A stretch of 64,000 bases of DNA from Haliclystus octoradiatus (lineage: Eukaryota; Cnidaria; Staurozoa; Stauromedusae; Haliclystidae). The position numbers and the translations under genes were made by a program. The stretch spans positions 19,212,814 through 19,276,813 of the forward strand of contig OU744450.1 in assembly GCA_916610825.1 (NCBI GenBank), in the 5' to 3' direction. Below, one piece after another: positions 10,740 to 22,761 of this stretch (its first letter is position 1; the number at the start of each line of letters is the position of its first letter). Below the pieces are notes generated by a model, which saw only the letters and a program-made list of their open reading frames with translations, made no database searches and had not been told where the DNA came from.

Positions 10740-12270
10740 TATTAACCGGAAGTGGAATAACTGCAGATCCGGGTAAAATTGAAGCAATTAAGAATATGCC
10801 ACCACCTACCGATAAAGAAGGAGTAAGAAGACTACTAAGAACAGTAAATTACCTTGATAGGTTTATTGAAAATAAAGCAGACATACAAGCTCCAATTAGC
10901 CACCTCACAAGACAAGACTCGTCTTTTGTTTGGGGCCCTCAGCAGAAGCAAGCATTTGAACAACCAAAGGATCGATTAACTAAGTCACCTACATTGGCAT
11001 ATTTTGCAAATGATAAACCAATAGAGTTAAGCGTAGATGCAAGTGGTACTGGCCTTGGTGCTGTTTTGATGCAAGAGGGATGTAAAGTGGCATATGCCTC
11101 TAGAGAATTAACATCTTGTGAACAACGATGATATGCCAACATTGAACGTGAGATGTTGGCAATAGTATTTGGAGCTACTAAATTTCACACATATTTATAT
11201 GGAAGAATTGTTCAAGTAGCAACTGATCATCGACCACTTGAAGCGATATTTAAAAAAATCTTAATGATGCTCCTCCTCGTCTTCAGCGGATGCTATTGAC
11301 ACTGACCAAGTATGAATTACAGGTGAGATATGTCCCTGGAAAAGAGCAAGTGGTACCCGATTGTTTGAGCAGAGCAGCCCTTGACCAACCTGGTAGTACA
11401 TAAGATATTGATAATGCTTTTGCTGTGAATTTGGTTGCTAACCTTGAGTTGGAAAATAATTCAGTAAAACATATCCGTACTGCTATAGAAAATGACCATG
11501 TGTCACAATTTCTAGTTCAGTATATTGTTAAGGGTTGGCCATCTGACCGAAGTCAAGTTGATGATGCAGCAGAAACGTATTGGAATTATAGAGAAGAAAT
11601 GAGTGTAGATGGAGGTATTATATTCAAGTCGAATCGTTTGGTTGTTCTGAAAATTATGAGGAATGAAATTTTAACACAAATTCATAGCTCACACATGGGA
11701 GAAAGCAAAAGCCTGGCATTTGCTAGAGATTATGAATTTTGGCCTGGAATGACTGCACACGTTAAGGACAAAGTAGCTTCTTGCAGTATCTGCAATGCAT
11801 TTAAGAATAAGCAATCAAAAGAACCATTTTATCCTCGAGAAATACAGAGCCTCCCTTGGCAAGAAGTTGGTTCTGATCTATTTGACTTTGGTGGACACAC
11901 ATATCTATTATAATTACTGACTTTTACTCAAAATATTTTGAATGTTGAGCAGTTACGACAGCCAATTGCCCTATTTGTGATCGTCAACATGAAGAAGATA
12001 TTTGCAAGGTTTTGGGTACTGGAAAAGGTATACAGTGATAATGGTCCTCAATACTCGAATACTAGAAACTTGTTTTCCACATTTCATGAGTTTAAAAAGT
12101 TTGCGGCAGACTGGGGATTTTGTCGCATCACCATGTTCACCAGAATATCCCCAGTCAAATGGTGCCGCAGAACGTGCTATCGAAACTGCGAAAAGAATAT
12201 CGAAGAAGGCAGTGAAAGCAAATGAAGATGTATTTGAAAGTTTGCTGAAGCATGGAAACACCCCCATTTG
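10740..12270 (+). pseudogene. Gypsy pol remnant: RT end, RNase H, integrase
   Basis: The open stretches 10796-11131, 11425-11913 and 12002-12271 carry RNase H and integrase motifs in order. They are separated by a TGA at 11129-11131, a frameshift near 11260 and further breaks around 11911. The catalytic reverse transcriptase YxDD region is absent. Confidence 0.75.
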
Positions 12271-12582
12271 AAGACATTGGTTTTTCTTTAGATAGCCTGC
12301 GTCCAGACTAAAACATTTCTGAAGGAACGTGTAAAGTCTGCGTAGTCAACCAAACAAAGCTGTTCTGCTGACACTGCACTAAACTTGCAAAAGTAATGAC
12401 TCAATCTTATTGGTTAGCTTTGCTGACGTGATTTTATCTCAATGTCAGCCAATCAGATTGTAGGTATCAGTCATGTAATAAACAAGAGTTGGGCCACATT
12501 TATGAGAAGACTTTTGGATTTGGAAGGCTCTCTCATTTGATTAAATTATACAATGTATTTGTGAGTGAGTTAAATTTATTTT

Positions 12583-12786
12583 CACTTAATTGATTTATTA
12601 AAACCTTTATATGATCTCGTGTTTTGTACGATAAACTGTAGTTGGGTAATTTTGTAACCATTCTAAAATTATCACTGAAGAAGCTACCGAAGGGCAGCGA
12701 AAATATTATGATAAAAATTTAAATATAGTATCATTGTTGTTATAGTTGTTGCGTGTTATTTAGAATGGTTACAAAGTTACCCAACT
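12583..12786 (+). mobile_element. 204-bp insertion with target duplication and ribozyme-like core
   Basis: It is flanked by the 11-bp direct repeat AAATTTATTTT (12572-12582 and 12787-12797). The uninterrupted site is present in the related MITE at about 58947, so the boundaries are exact. Inside, a 28-bp inverted repeat with one mismatch (12640-12667 and 12759-12786) encloses a hammerhead-like fold. It has no coding capacity. The size of the duplication suggests a retrotransposed, non-autonomous element. Confidence 0.75.
12669..12714 (+). ncRNA. Hammerhead ribozyme-like motif in the 204-bp insertion
   Basis: The order is stem I (TTATCA, 12669-12674), core CTGAAGA (12675-12681), stem II (GCT...AGC, 12683-12698, with further C-G pairs inside), core GAAA (12699-12702), a minimal stem III (A-TA-T), UA at the expected cleavage position, then stem I closing strand TGATAA (12709-12714). 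Six perfect stem I pairs support it. An extra A between the core and stem II (12682) departs from the consensus, so activity is uncertain. Confidence 0.5.
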
Positions 12787-12923
12787 AAATTTATTTTAAA
12801 ATCCAGGAACAGTTGTAGTTCAGTGAAAAAAAATTCAAAGAAACTATTGACAACTATTGTTTTATTTTCACATGAATTTTTATCAATCCTTTTCGAACGT
12901 ACGGAGTACTTTGAACATTTGAC

Positions 12924-13913
12924 TTACAAAGTTTAAGTTGTTCTTCATAACGTGAACCTTCTATAACAATTTCAATTTCAGAGAAAGGATCATTTTCAGA
13001 ATCAACAAGCTAGTTCGAAATAATACGATACGTAGGTTGAATAATACGATAATAATTTATATCAAAATGCCATTGTTAAGACAAAACTAGTCTATACGTA
13101 ATTAATCTGAACCAGGCTTGATGATTATTAAATACCAGTAATAAGTTGAGATAAACCAAATGACGATAGCAATTGTATAATAAACAGTAATAATATATTG
13201 CGATAATAAAATATAGGAGATCAACTCCTTTAAACATATAATTTAGATCTCATCGTTATTTCCGATTAACATTCTCCATTACAGCGGGATTCAGATGAAT
13301 TGAGATGATTGGATAAAGGACTGTATAGTGAAATTGTGAACTATCCTGTGTAATAGAATGACTGTCAATTTACTTGTCTGATATAGGTTTGAATCAACAT
13401 AAATAACTGTACTTACAGAAACTTCAGTGAGACATGAAATACACCACTTTATGAATGTTCCGATGATATATTTCGTTGTATGATAAAATAATTATAACAA
13501 TAATTATAAAGATGATAATGTATCTGTCTTATACAGAGTACATTGTGAACATTGATTAGTAGACGGTATGAAAATAAATATATTTATATAAAAGTTATAT
13601 GCCTAAGGTATAATGCTATTGTGGTTTCGCGCGTGTATACAAAACGTGTTCTATTGTAAATATTACTGCACTAATATTTTTATGTTGTAATTAAGTTAGC
13701 TATGTTGACAATATATGAATGTAAATGTGAATATAAATCTAACTAATGATTTTAATAAAAAAGTAATATGTCTGCATGGTTGTGTATAATAATAAAGTTG
13801 ATATAATAAAGAGTGTTATTAAATTGCACGAGGACGAAGTTAACATTCTCTATATCAAATCATGGAGGATTGGGTACTAATCTTCTAAACTAATCATTGA
13901 CGTATATGTACTA
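12924..13913. other. Intergenic AT-rich sequence
   Basis: No coding or structural signal beyond simple AT-rich tracts. The last part may be the untranslated or lost 5' portion of the LINE that follows. Confidence 0.3.
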
Positions 13914-15345
13914 ATGTATTACAGAATACACTACAAAATCATCGATGCAATAGCTACTATATACAAAAACGATTACACTGAAGTTGTTTTTGGTGACGTG
14001 ATGAAGAAAATTGATGTAACAAGTGGTATTCGACAAGGTTGCACAGGTTCATATGTACTATTCAAACTCATATACATGATTATGAATGAGTTGGATCAAA
14101 AAGGACGTGGATACAAGGATGACAACTTTGCGTTAAAATCCTTATTCTTTGCTGATGATGCTTTACTACTATCTCATTCACTAGAAGAAGCAAGAGAAAA
14201 TCTAGAGATCATAACTAATACAAGCAGGGAATTTAGCCTTGAAATAAACAGAGAGAAAAGTAACATCTTAATATTCAATATGAAAGAACAACCTGATGAA
14301 ATGATGGGAATACAAGTTGTGCAGTCAATCAAATACCTGGGAATAGAGATTGACAACAAAAGAAAGTACTTTAAAGCACAGAGAGAGAAGATCATTCAGA
14401 AAGCTAGAAAGATGGCAAACTTGACCCATTGTGTGATAGAAAAAAGCTGCAATAAGCTCCTTATAGGGAAGACTTACTGGAAAAGTGTTGCACTGCCCAC
14501 AATCCTTTATGGTACAAATATTGTCAACCTCACAGAGGAGAATATAAAAGTTCTACAGAGGATAGAGAACAGTGTTTACAGGACCATACTTGGAGCAGCA
14601 CACTATACAGCAAATGCCACATTGAGAGGAGAGATTGGCTCATCATTAATGAAAAGACGCATCATCAATAGCAGATTCAACTTCATTATCAGCATAAACA
14701 CAGGAAGAAATCAGCTACTACAACACACACTGAGAGAGATATAAATTGATGGTAGTACAAAGTGGATCAAAACAACAATGAAATTTATGAGCGAAACTGG
14801 TATACACTCTGGTAAACTGAGAACTGAATCTAAAGCTGATGTGAAAAAGTTCATGTACAGTTGGGACAAAAAACTACGGATAGAAGGTATTGGAAGCAGA
14901 TCTAGTCTCAACATTTATAGACGATTCAAAACTGACATATGTGAAGAAGATATTCGCGATAACAGACCATCATTCCGAATTCTCAACAAGGCAAGAGCTA
15001 ACACACTTCAACTGAATGATAGAAACAGACATGTAAATAAAGAAACCCACTGTATGGTATGTGGAGATGTCAACAAAAAGGAAGACATATACCACTTCTT
15101 ACTACATACACTTACCTGACCTACAGCAGCCATATATCACAGATGAAGACAGAATAATTGCTGTCTTGCTGTTTGAGAGGGCAAACATTGAGAGAAGAAG
15201 CAAGAAAGAAATACTATACCTCATGTGGAAAAGACGAACGTCTTTGATGAAGACACTGAACTAGGAAGAACCTACATTGATTGAAAAAAGTGGAGGTGCC
15301 GTTGTGAAGGCTATAACATCTACCCAATCATCTGATCTGATCTGA
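13914..15345 (+). pseudogene. 5'-truncated non-LTR retrotransposon (LINE) reverse transcriptase
   Basis: The open frame 13914-14744 covers the palm and thumb of a LINE reverse transcriptase: SGIRQGCTGS, then the catalytic FFADDALLLS (Asp-Asp at 14154-14159) and YLGIEIDNK. A stop at about 14744 interrupts the frame, which then continues to 15119 with a Cys/His motif (HCMVCGDVNKKEDIYH) near its end. The endonuclease and fingers are missing. The 3' end is probably near 15340, at a short run of TCTGA repeats. Clade uncertain. Confidence 0.75.
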
Positions 15346-15644
15346 GATGGCTAATATTGTCATAACATATCCCCCATTATATAAAACGACGTCCCTGGAG
15401 CAATAGTTAAAATAGTATAAAAGTTAGGTATTATATAATGTAAAAACTTATATAAATGTATTGTAAAAAATTGTATTGTATGATTTAAAATTAAAAACTA
15501 CAATAAAGTATGTAAAATATCTGCAATAATTAATTACAGTTCAATTTGATTAATTCATAAGAACGTTGCTATTACAATGACGTCGCATGAAACTGTTCCA
15601 TTAATTGTTTCATTGCAATAGATTTCAGAGAACTAGCTGCTTAC
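15346..15644. other. Short intergenic stretch
   Basis: AT-rich; no feature seen. Confidence 0.3.
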
Positions 15645-16513
15645 CATGCTGCGTCATCCTTGCTGTAGCCTTTCCATTGAATTAAATAACTGTGGCCACG
15701 CCCTCGTTTCTTACATGCCATTATTTTTCCACTGGAAAGTATCCTTCAGGTAATGGTTCAGATAGCTTGTTCTGATCAACAATGTCTAAAAATTCATGTT
15801 GACGCTTTACCCACTTTTCAAGAGCAGATGCATAATACATATTTATACGTTGTAGAAATTCGCTCTATCAAATAGCTATCGTTTTCTCTTGCTTCGATGA
15901 CCGTATAAGCTTAATCAAATATACGTTGTATTTTAGTAGATATATCAACTTAATGTTTATTGTTACGCTTTCGTACCATATCACCTACTCTAAAAGTGGA
16001 ATTTACCGATTTAGATAATAATTACTGACGTTTTTCCATCGCTTTGACTAATTTCTTATTATCTCTCCTTACAATAGCTTGTGCATTAATAGCTAAATTT
16101 GCAAAATGAGATACTTCTGGTACATTTTCTTCATCTTCTGAGAAGTCATATAACGAATTTTTCCACATATCCATTGGTGTGTTGAGATTCCTTCCATGTA
16201 AGACATAAAACGGTGCTACTTCGGTCTCAGCATGAGGAGTATAACGTTATAAGCATATGCAATATGTTGAATAAATAAATGCCAGTTATAAAAATCTTCA
16301 TTAATATAATGTCGTAACATGGCAATAATATCAGAATTCCGTCGTTCAACACGACCATCACATTGAGGGTGATAGGATGACGTAAACTTTTGAATAATAT
16401 TTAGTCTTTTACTATAGCCTCCATTCATTTATTTCTAAATGCTTTTCCTCTATTAGTTAATATCTAACGTGGAGTACCATGAATTAAAAATACTTTTTCT
16501 ACTAAAAACTTTG

Positions 16514-17299
16514 CTACAGTTGACACTTACTAGTAGACTTCGTTGGCTGCATAATTGTTAATCGACTAAAATGATCTACACAAACGAGAATATGACGATG
16601 TCCATCCTTACTAGCTGTCAATGGACCAATGTGATTGAGACTTATGCGTTCAAATGGTGCACTAGACATAATAGGATGAATAATTACCTCCTGTGGTTTA
16701 CGACCTTTCTTATTCACTTGACACATAATACACGATGTTACATAATTTACAACGTCATTGTAAGCACCTTGCCAGTAGAATTGAACAACCAATTTTGCCC
16801 ATGTCCTTCTAATTCCAAAGTGTTCAGATAACGGATGATCATGCAGTTGTTCTAATATCTTTGTACGTAATTGATTGGGTACACATAGTTGGTAACTTCC
16901 TTGAAATTTACCACTAGGAATACGATGTAACAATCCAGAAACGTATGCATATTTCTTCACCCGACGTCGATCCTTTTCCAACATATGTTCGTCACAAGTA
17001 TAGTCAAAATCAGATGATATGCGATCCAGGAAATCAATAATATCAATTAATTTAGGATCTTTCTTCTGTTCTTCAAAAAATTGCAAAGCGAATAAATCAT
17101 CAGTAGGCCTATACGCATTATCTACTTCTGTAGTACAACATGAAATCAAAGATCGAGGACATGATGGTAGTGATTTTGGAACACAGTTACAATTTTCGGG
17201 CAAATCGTCAATATCGCATAAATTACAATGATCATCATTAATACGAGATAACATATCAGTATAACAATTTTCACGACCAGGTCTATGTACAATTTTCAT
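16514..17299 (-). pseudogene. Gypsy integrase N-terminal half
   Basis: 261 codons open. It begins with the end of RNase H (MKIVHRPGRENCYTDMLSR), then a linker, then the HHCC zinc finger and the beginning of the catalytic core up to VCVDHFSRLTIMQPTKS. The frame closes before the second catalytic residue. The expected first Asp is Asn. Confidence 0.8.
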
Positions 17300-18243
17300 T
17301 TTTGATGAATATTCTTGTAAGTTGTAATGCTAAACTCCAATGAAATAATCTATTAGTTGGTTATTCAATGAAAATAGCCAAAGTAACGCTTTGTGATCTG
17401 TTACAGCAGTATAATACTTATGACCTAGATATGGTCTAAACTTGCCAACTACTCTTATTTTACAGCAAGAAGTTCTTATTCGGAAACTTCTCATGTTTGT
17501 TAAATGTTCCATTGTAATATGCTGTAGTCTGTACTAATACAGCACCAAAACCACTGCCAGATGCATCACAATGTCATTTGATTCGTAACTCTACATCAAA
17601 ATTAGCTAAGACTGGAGATACTGTCAATAAAAAACGTAATTTCTCAAATGACTGTACTTGCTCATCATTCCATAACCATTTAAAATTTTGTTTAGTCATG
17701 TGTACAATGGGTTAGCAACATATGAATAATTTGGAATAGAATTACGATAATACTCAGTAACCCAGTTGCCCCTAAAATCTTTGTAATGATTTCACCTTAC
17801 CATTCGTTGTTAGAGCTGTATCAGGTGAAGATATATCTGAAATATATTTTTCCTTATCAGGATTAGTTTTAATACCATCACGTGATATCACGTGACCCAG
17901 ATAACTAACTTCGTTTTGAACCCAATAACATTTTTTTGATAATTTGATTTTAAGTCCAGCTTTCTTAAGGCATTCAAATACACTGCCTCAATATGATGTA
18001 AATGTTCTTCTAGCGGATCAGAATTAATAGACTATAAACACCAACATAGTCGCTCCCAAGAGATCGTAATACTTTATTCATTAAACGTTGAAATGTTGAT
18101 GGCGCATTGATTAATTCAAAAGGCATAACTTCCCATTCGTATACGCCATCATCAGTAACAAAAGCAGTAAATGGTTGACTATATTCTTCAACTGAAATTT
18201 GCCAATAGCCAGTAACAAGATCAAGAGTGGTAAAAAATTGCTT

Positions 18244-18570
18244 TCAAGCTGCCTTTTGTAGTAGAAATTCAATGTAAGGCAGTGGATGTACATCAGGAAT
18301 AGTAACTAACTTTAATGGCTTATAATTTATACAGAAACGTTTTTTACCGTCCTTCTTCCCTGCTAATACAACACTTGAGCTCCAATTACTACCACTTTCC
18401 GCAATTGCTCCAATACTTGATAACTTTGGCACTTCTGATTTGACATATTCTTTTTCGGTTATTGTCAATCTATGGTTTGGTCGAGTTTTTCTTGGTCTTG
18501 TATCATCTACAATGATTCTATGTTTCGCTACAGATAATCTCCCAATTTTTCCGTCAGCTTCAAATATCAT
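18244..18570 (-). pseudogene. Gypsy reverse transcriptase N-terminal part
   Basis: 108 codons matching the fingers and palm entry of Gypsy reverse transcriptases (KHRIIVDDTRP, then the SSVVLAGKKDGKKRFCINY block and PDVHPLPYIEF). It is interrupted by a stop before the TTLDLVTGYWQI motif. Confidence 0.8.
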
Positions 18571-18925
18571 TCATATAAATTTATTTAAAACTGTAGTCAC
18601 GTCATGTTTGTATTCTTCAGAAGCTATTACTTTGCTTCTCCAATTAGGATCAGGTTCTGCCATGGGATAACTCATGTCCGTTTCTCTTTCAAAATATCTT
18701 AAAGAGATGTTTATATATATCAGTTCAATAGGTGTTGAATCTATCATTAAAATATCTGATAATTTATGATTAAAATCTTTCTTGTCATCCAAGTTCAGTA
18801 ATTTACTTGAGATTTGATTGGAACCATTGTATAACCAATCCATAGTATTTCATCTTTTTCAACAACTATAGTCTAATATCACTTAAAAATGTATTAGACC
18901 TAGTTGCATCGGTATATAATTGATC

Positions 18926-19222
18926 TTGGCAGAGCAACCGAACTTCAGATCAGATCATATCTGATCGACTGTGGTTCAAATCCCCCGAAGGTCAATTCAG
19001 CCTTGACTTTATCTGAAACATCAAATGAGTACCATCTTCTGATGGCGAATGGAATGGTCCAGAGAGAATTGCATTGTGACCACAGTAGCTGCGGCGCATA
19101 TTTGCGCATTGACAATCGAGACCTACCTGCCATGAAATCTGTTAAAATTGATCTGCAGTGTCGCGGCTGAGATCAACAAAGAGCGTTTAAAAGCGTTTAA
19201 AATCATTGCTCTCAGTGAAAAA
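18926..19222 (+). mobile_element. tRNA-derived SINE, copy A
   Basis: It has a B-box-like GGTTCAAATCC at 18973-18983 and a partial A-box region (GGCAGAGCAACC), followed by a unique body shared with the copies at 19631 and 50071. It ends in GCTCTCAGTGAAAAAA. The A-box 5' half is lost. Confidence 0.65.
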
Positions 19223-19313
19223 ATCCACTCATCTAGACATAGAGGAAGTGATACGGGTGCCTTTGGTAGGGCGACACCGTCTACATTACTTATTTTTTTT
19301 ATCTATGAGTGGC

Positions 19314-19362
19314 GTTTTTTGCTGAGAGCAATGATTCCAAGCGCTCTTTGTTAATCTCAGCC
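19314..19362 (-). mobile_element. SINE 3' end, inverted fragment
   Basis: This is the reverse complement of the last 45-50 bases of the SINE family (T-run, GCTGAGAGCAATGA..., ending TTAATCTCAGCC). It faces copy A tail to tail, so 19166-19362 folds back on itself. Confidence 0.6.
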
Positions 19363-19630
19363 TCATATTTTTATTAATTAGTCTCATTTTCATGTAATTA
19401 GATTCAATATTAATAATTAGCCTTGTATGACGTATGTAATTTAGTTTGAATTTAAATAGTTTGTTTTGTAATTTATAAGTTAGTGTGTTGTTGGAAGGCG
19501 TTCATCAGCTCTATGAACCAAACCCTAAATAAATTGTACTTGATTGCATTCAAGATGGTCTTTTTGCTAATTGACTAATATAACCAACGGCATTCCTCAA
19601 CATTATACAGTGCTCATTTTGGCCAGAATA
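19363..19630. other. Intergenic
   Basis: AT-rich. It contains an AATAAA at about 19529 that could belong to a retroelement 3' end. Nothing else supported. Confidence 0.25.
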
Positions 19631-19773
19631 ACACTGCAGATCAATTTCAACAGATTTCATGGCAGATAGGTCTCGATTTTCAATGCGCAACGATGCACCA
19701 CAGCAACTCACAATGCAATTCCCTCTGGACATCCGAAGTTCGGTTGCTCTGCCATCTGAGCTAGTCCTCCTGG
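19631..19773 (-). mobile_element. tRNA-derived SINE, copy B
   Basis: The minus strand begins with a good A-box (TAGCTCAGATGG) in a tRNA-like head, then jumps into the shared SINE body. The B-box is deleted. Confidence 0.65.
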
Positions 19774-21639
19774 TAACAGAAATAGTGAAAAGCAAAATAA
19801 TAATAAATATTTAAAATCTCAAAGAAATATGAAAAATATGTCAGCAATCATTTTACGCAGCGAAGTGCTGGAGCTGAATCCCATCAAATCACGCCCTAAT
19901 CAACTTTAAAACAAGGGTTATTAAAACAATTTATTTCACAAAACGAACTAGGAACTACTTTTGGTGCTTGACGCCATTACCTCAATCGAATTTATCGCAC
20001 ATTTTGTTCAGCATTGTTTACGGCTTATGCAGATTGCATGAACCATCAACTTCCATCTACGCGACAAGAAGATGATGAAAAAACTTTGTCCAGTAGACCA
20101 TGGAACAATAGTTATTTGATATAGAAGTTGACGCTGAATGGATGATGTCGTCGTTTCGTCATTTGCGTGTCGCGGTGATGATATTGTTATTATCATTAGC
20201 CACCACGACACCAATTTGAAACGGCGTATACTTTTAAATGAGCAACGACGAAAACATCCAGGAACTTTTAAAACGCAGCATTTGTCATCGTCAACGATGC
20301 TACACCACCATCTACACACCTGAACCGTCCTTCCCATTTGGCCAAAATGATAAAATTGGGTCAACAATCGCCCGAGACGGACACCGTCTCTGGCAGTCTC
20401 CCTTTACAGTCAACGTGCTTTTAAAAGCGGAGGAAAACAACTGTCATAATATAGTTTGTGTGAGACTTAAATTTTGTGTAGTCCAATTTATATCGATTAT
20501 CAACAAAATAGGCATGTACTGTATAATTTTTCAATGATAAGTGGAATAATTGAAAATTTTCATTTTTAAAACTTATTTTATTCATTTTGAAAGCATTAAT
20601 ACATCAGCACATGGACATGAGTCAATTGACATCTCATGACCCCCCGAAATTTACCAAACACCAAATAATGATTGCTTATCTGAAAAAGTCTTTGTAAAGG
20701 TAGGCCTGCCTTAAAACATTAGCTTCACTGTGCGACTGTCTATATTTGCGATAAGCACACCTAAATCTTAGTTCAGGCAAGATAGTAGAAGAGAGAGTAG
20801 TAACAAATTTACATTATTATTTATTTCAAAATATGATTTACTTGTGTCCTCGGACCAGTAATCAGACAGAAGAAGTAACTATGCCATTAGAAAAATCAAG
20901 AACAGTTTATCACTAATTATCAGCGGCAAATGATTCTCCGTATTAATTGTTCTTCTATCCACTAAATTTCATTTATTCCATGATTGCTGTTCAATGCCGT
21001 TCAACGTTCATATGTTGCTCGTAACTTTATAAAATTAAATCCGAATGTAATTTCATTACTGCAATCCCAATAATACAGTTTTATATGTATCATAAGATGA
21101 AAATGGTTATTCCTACTGACATCGCTCATCTATGTACTAAGATCTCTATCTCTTATAGAAAAATGTACATGGCATTACTGACGTTCCATTTTGCGAACTT
21201 TTTAGAATTGAAAAATCGAAATATTTATTGAGGTCCCATTCCTTAACATTGAAACCTCTGTGTAACCCCAAAAAATGATTAAGTAAAATTTGAATTTTCC
21301 TCCAGAGTCATCCCTTGGCGGAACTCTATACCAGACGTGTCAATAAATCCTGTCAGTTTTATACTTTCAAAAGAGAGCTTGATGCGATCAGTATCTCACC
21401 CTTCTGTAAATTATTTTTTTAGTTTCTAAGTACATTGTAATCAAGTACAATATTATACGCATGTACTAGACTGTGGACATATATATACATATAAAGATAT
21501 ATTCGTATCTCGGGATTCGTATCATATCTAATTATATTTACCTATACTACACTTATTCTAACAACTTGCTTGTAAATTGTATAGGCTGCAATTTAGCGAA
21601 ATAATTTGATGTGACTCTACTTTGTTTTGCCCGTCAATT
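19774..21639. other. Intergenic, no recognised gene
   Basis: Open frames on both strands between 20000 and 20540 do not resemble a known family and have no clear splice signals. I regard them as chance frames. Confidence 0.3.
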
Positions 21640-21880
21640 TTGACAAAATGAAATACTAGACGAATTTGCCCAGTCTAAGTATCCCGCTAAGTATCCTATT
21701 CGTGGACACTATTTGAGACTTCGTTCAAAAATGAACTGAAAATATGATTGTTGCAAATATGCCTTCGCTAACAGAGTCATCAGTCCATGGAATAGCATTT
21801 CTGAAGACTGAAGATGGGATTTCTTACAAATCTTTGGAAATATTCCAAACAAAACATAACAAAGTTAATTTATCTAAATA
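21640..21880 (+). pseudogene. LINE 3' remnant
   Basis: In one frame, RGHYLRLRSKMN, a stop, then KYDCCKYAFANRVISPWNSI resembles the C-terminal end of CR1/L2/RTE-type LINE ORF2 proteins (asparagine-arginine-valine, then tryptophan-asparagine-serine). Only about 60-80 codons remain. Confidence 0.45.
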
Positions 21881-22702
21881 TTGTAGTTACTCTAGTTGAA
21901 TCTCAGTTGCTTGGTTATGTATTTTCTATTTACCATATGATATATTTTAACTCTTTGTATGCACTGTCTATTGATATTTCTCTGTATCTATGACAGTAAT
22001 GTTTTATTTCTAGAATTTTGAAGGCCACATGTAAGTGACGATACATTTAAAAAATATCCTCCTTTGTTTCATTTGGATGTTAGCCATGTGCTACAAATAC
22101 TATATACATATATACATACATACAACTTTAAATGGAACTTTAATATGTATATTTATTGCAATAGTTTTTATCATAAGCTAAAAATGATTATTTCTACTTA
22201 TAAATATCTCCTATATTTATTTACTAAGATGATAAGTTATATCATTGTTAGTAGCTTGATAACTTTTATTCGAACTTTAATATATTTACTGTACTGCACA
22301 TATTTACAAACAGAGTCCATCCGCGATCCATCATACTCCGTGGCCAACAGAATTGTGGCCGTTGTTAATTCTATATAGACGTTTTCAGTTAATCTACCGC
22401 TTTTCATATTCATAATGATACCTTACAAAACATTATATGAACTTACTTTGAAACGTGGGATACTTGCAATCAAATCAATTCCTTTGTAAGCCGCAAATTT
22501 GGCCTCAACATAGTCTTGTGATAAATCAGGACACCTACTAGGATTCAAAATGAGGCTGGATGAAAATGAGGTTTTGTCAATGTCCGACTGTTCTTATCGT
22601 TTTGTTGGCTGCGACAGGAGAAAGTTGTGATTTGTCAATAAAGTTACAATTTTAAACATTATTGGCCGTTATCAAGGATTCATTTGGTAACTTACTGATA
22701 GT
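21881..22702 (+). promoter_or_regulatory. Upstream region of FKBP15
   Basis: The transcription start and 5' UTR must lie here because coding exon 1 starts at 22703. No TATA or CpG-rich block stands out. The 100 bases before the ATG have no in-frame upstream ATG. Confidence 0.3.
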
Positions 22703-22761
22703 ATGTTCTCACTTCACGATGACGACGAAGGTGATTTTGCTCCGGTATTGTCAGGACAAAG
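22703..22761 (+). CDS. FKBP15: FKBP15 exon 1
   Basis: It encodes [19 protein letters not shown] plus two bases, like the short acidic start of vertebrate FKBP15. The donor gtaaca begins at 22762. Phase 2 matches exon 2. Confidence 0.8.

Larger units (their letters stand above)
9532..12270 (+). mobile_element. Gypsy-type LTR retrotransposon, decayed
   Basis: A primer-binding site TGGTGTCAGATGTG at 9532 follows what looks like an LTR end (GTAACA). Gag starts at 9598; a cysteine knuckle (CKCCGYQHAENKCPAYKQEC) lies at about 10219-10278. After a deletion covering protease and the reverse transcriptase core, the thumb and RNase H follow (about 10740-11400: KNMPPPTDKEGVRR, SVDASGTGLGAVL, ATDHRPLEAIF, YVPGKEQVVPDCLSR). 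Integrase runs from about 11425 to 12270, with a C-x2-C (CSICNA) and, in shifted frames, DNGPQYS and SPEYPQSNGAAERA. There are many stops and frameshifts. A MITE lies directly after it at 12293. Confidence 0.8.
12293..12923 (+). mobile_element. TAGCCTG-type MITE, 3'-truncated, carrying a nested insertion
   Basis: From TAGCCTGCGTCCAGACTAAA it matches the full element at 58672 for about 430 bases (excluding the nested 204 bp), then diverges near 12923. No right terminal repeat is present, so it is truncated or recombined. It is interrupted by the insertion at 12583-12786. Confidence 0.7.
15645..18843 (-). mobile_element. Gypsy-type (chromovirus-like) retrotransposon, decayed, reversed
   Basis: On the minus strand: a pol lead-in (18843-18571), reverse transcriptase start with SSVVLAGKKDGKKRFCINYKP (18570-18244), then GYWQIS and MPFELINAPSTFQ. 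The catalytic region reads YVGVYS instead of YxDD. RNase H remnants follow to 17330. Integrase (17299-16514) has the zinc-binding H-H-C-C (HPLSEHFG, CIMCQ), but the first catalytic Asp is replaced by Asn (SLNHIGPL). A remnant with YHPQCDGRVERRN (16428-16216) keeps the Glu. A chromodomain-like end (HSYLIQWKGYSKDDAAW) lies at about 15722-15645. Stops, frameshifts and active-site losses show it is dead. Confidence 0.85.

Noticed and set aside
14290-14320. CTGATGA as a third hammerhead core
   Set aside because: It lies in LINE coding sequence with no GAAA strand or stem I partner at suitable distance.
20008-20540. Overlapping open frames on both strands
   Set aside because: No domain, no splice context and a low-complexity His/Ser/Arg composition; probably chance.
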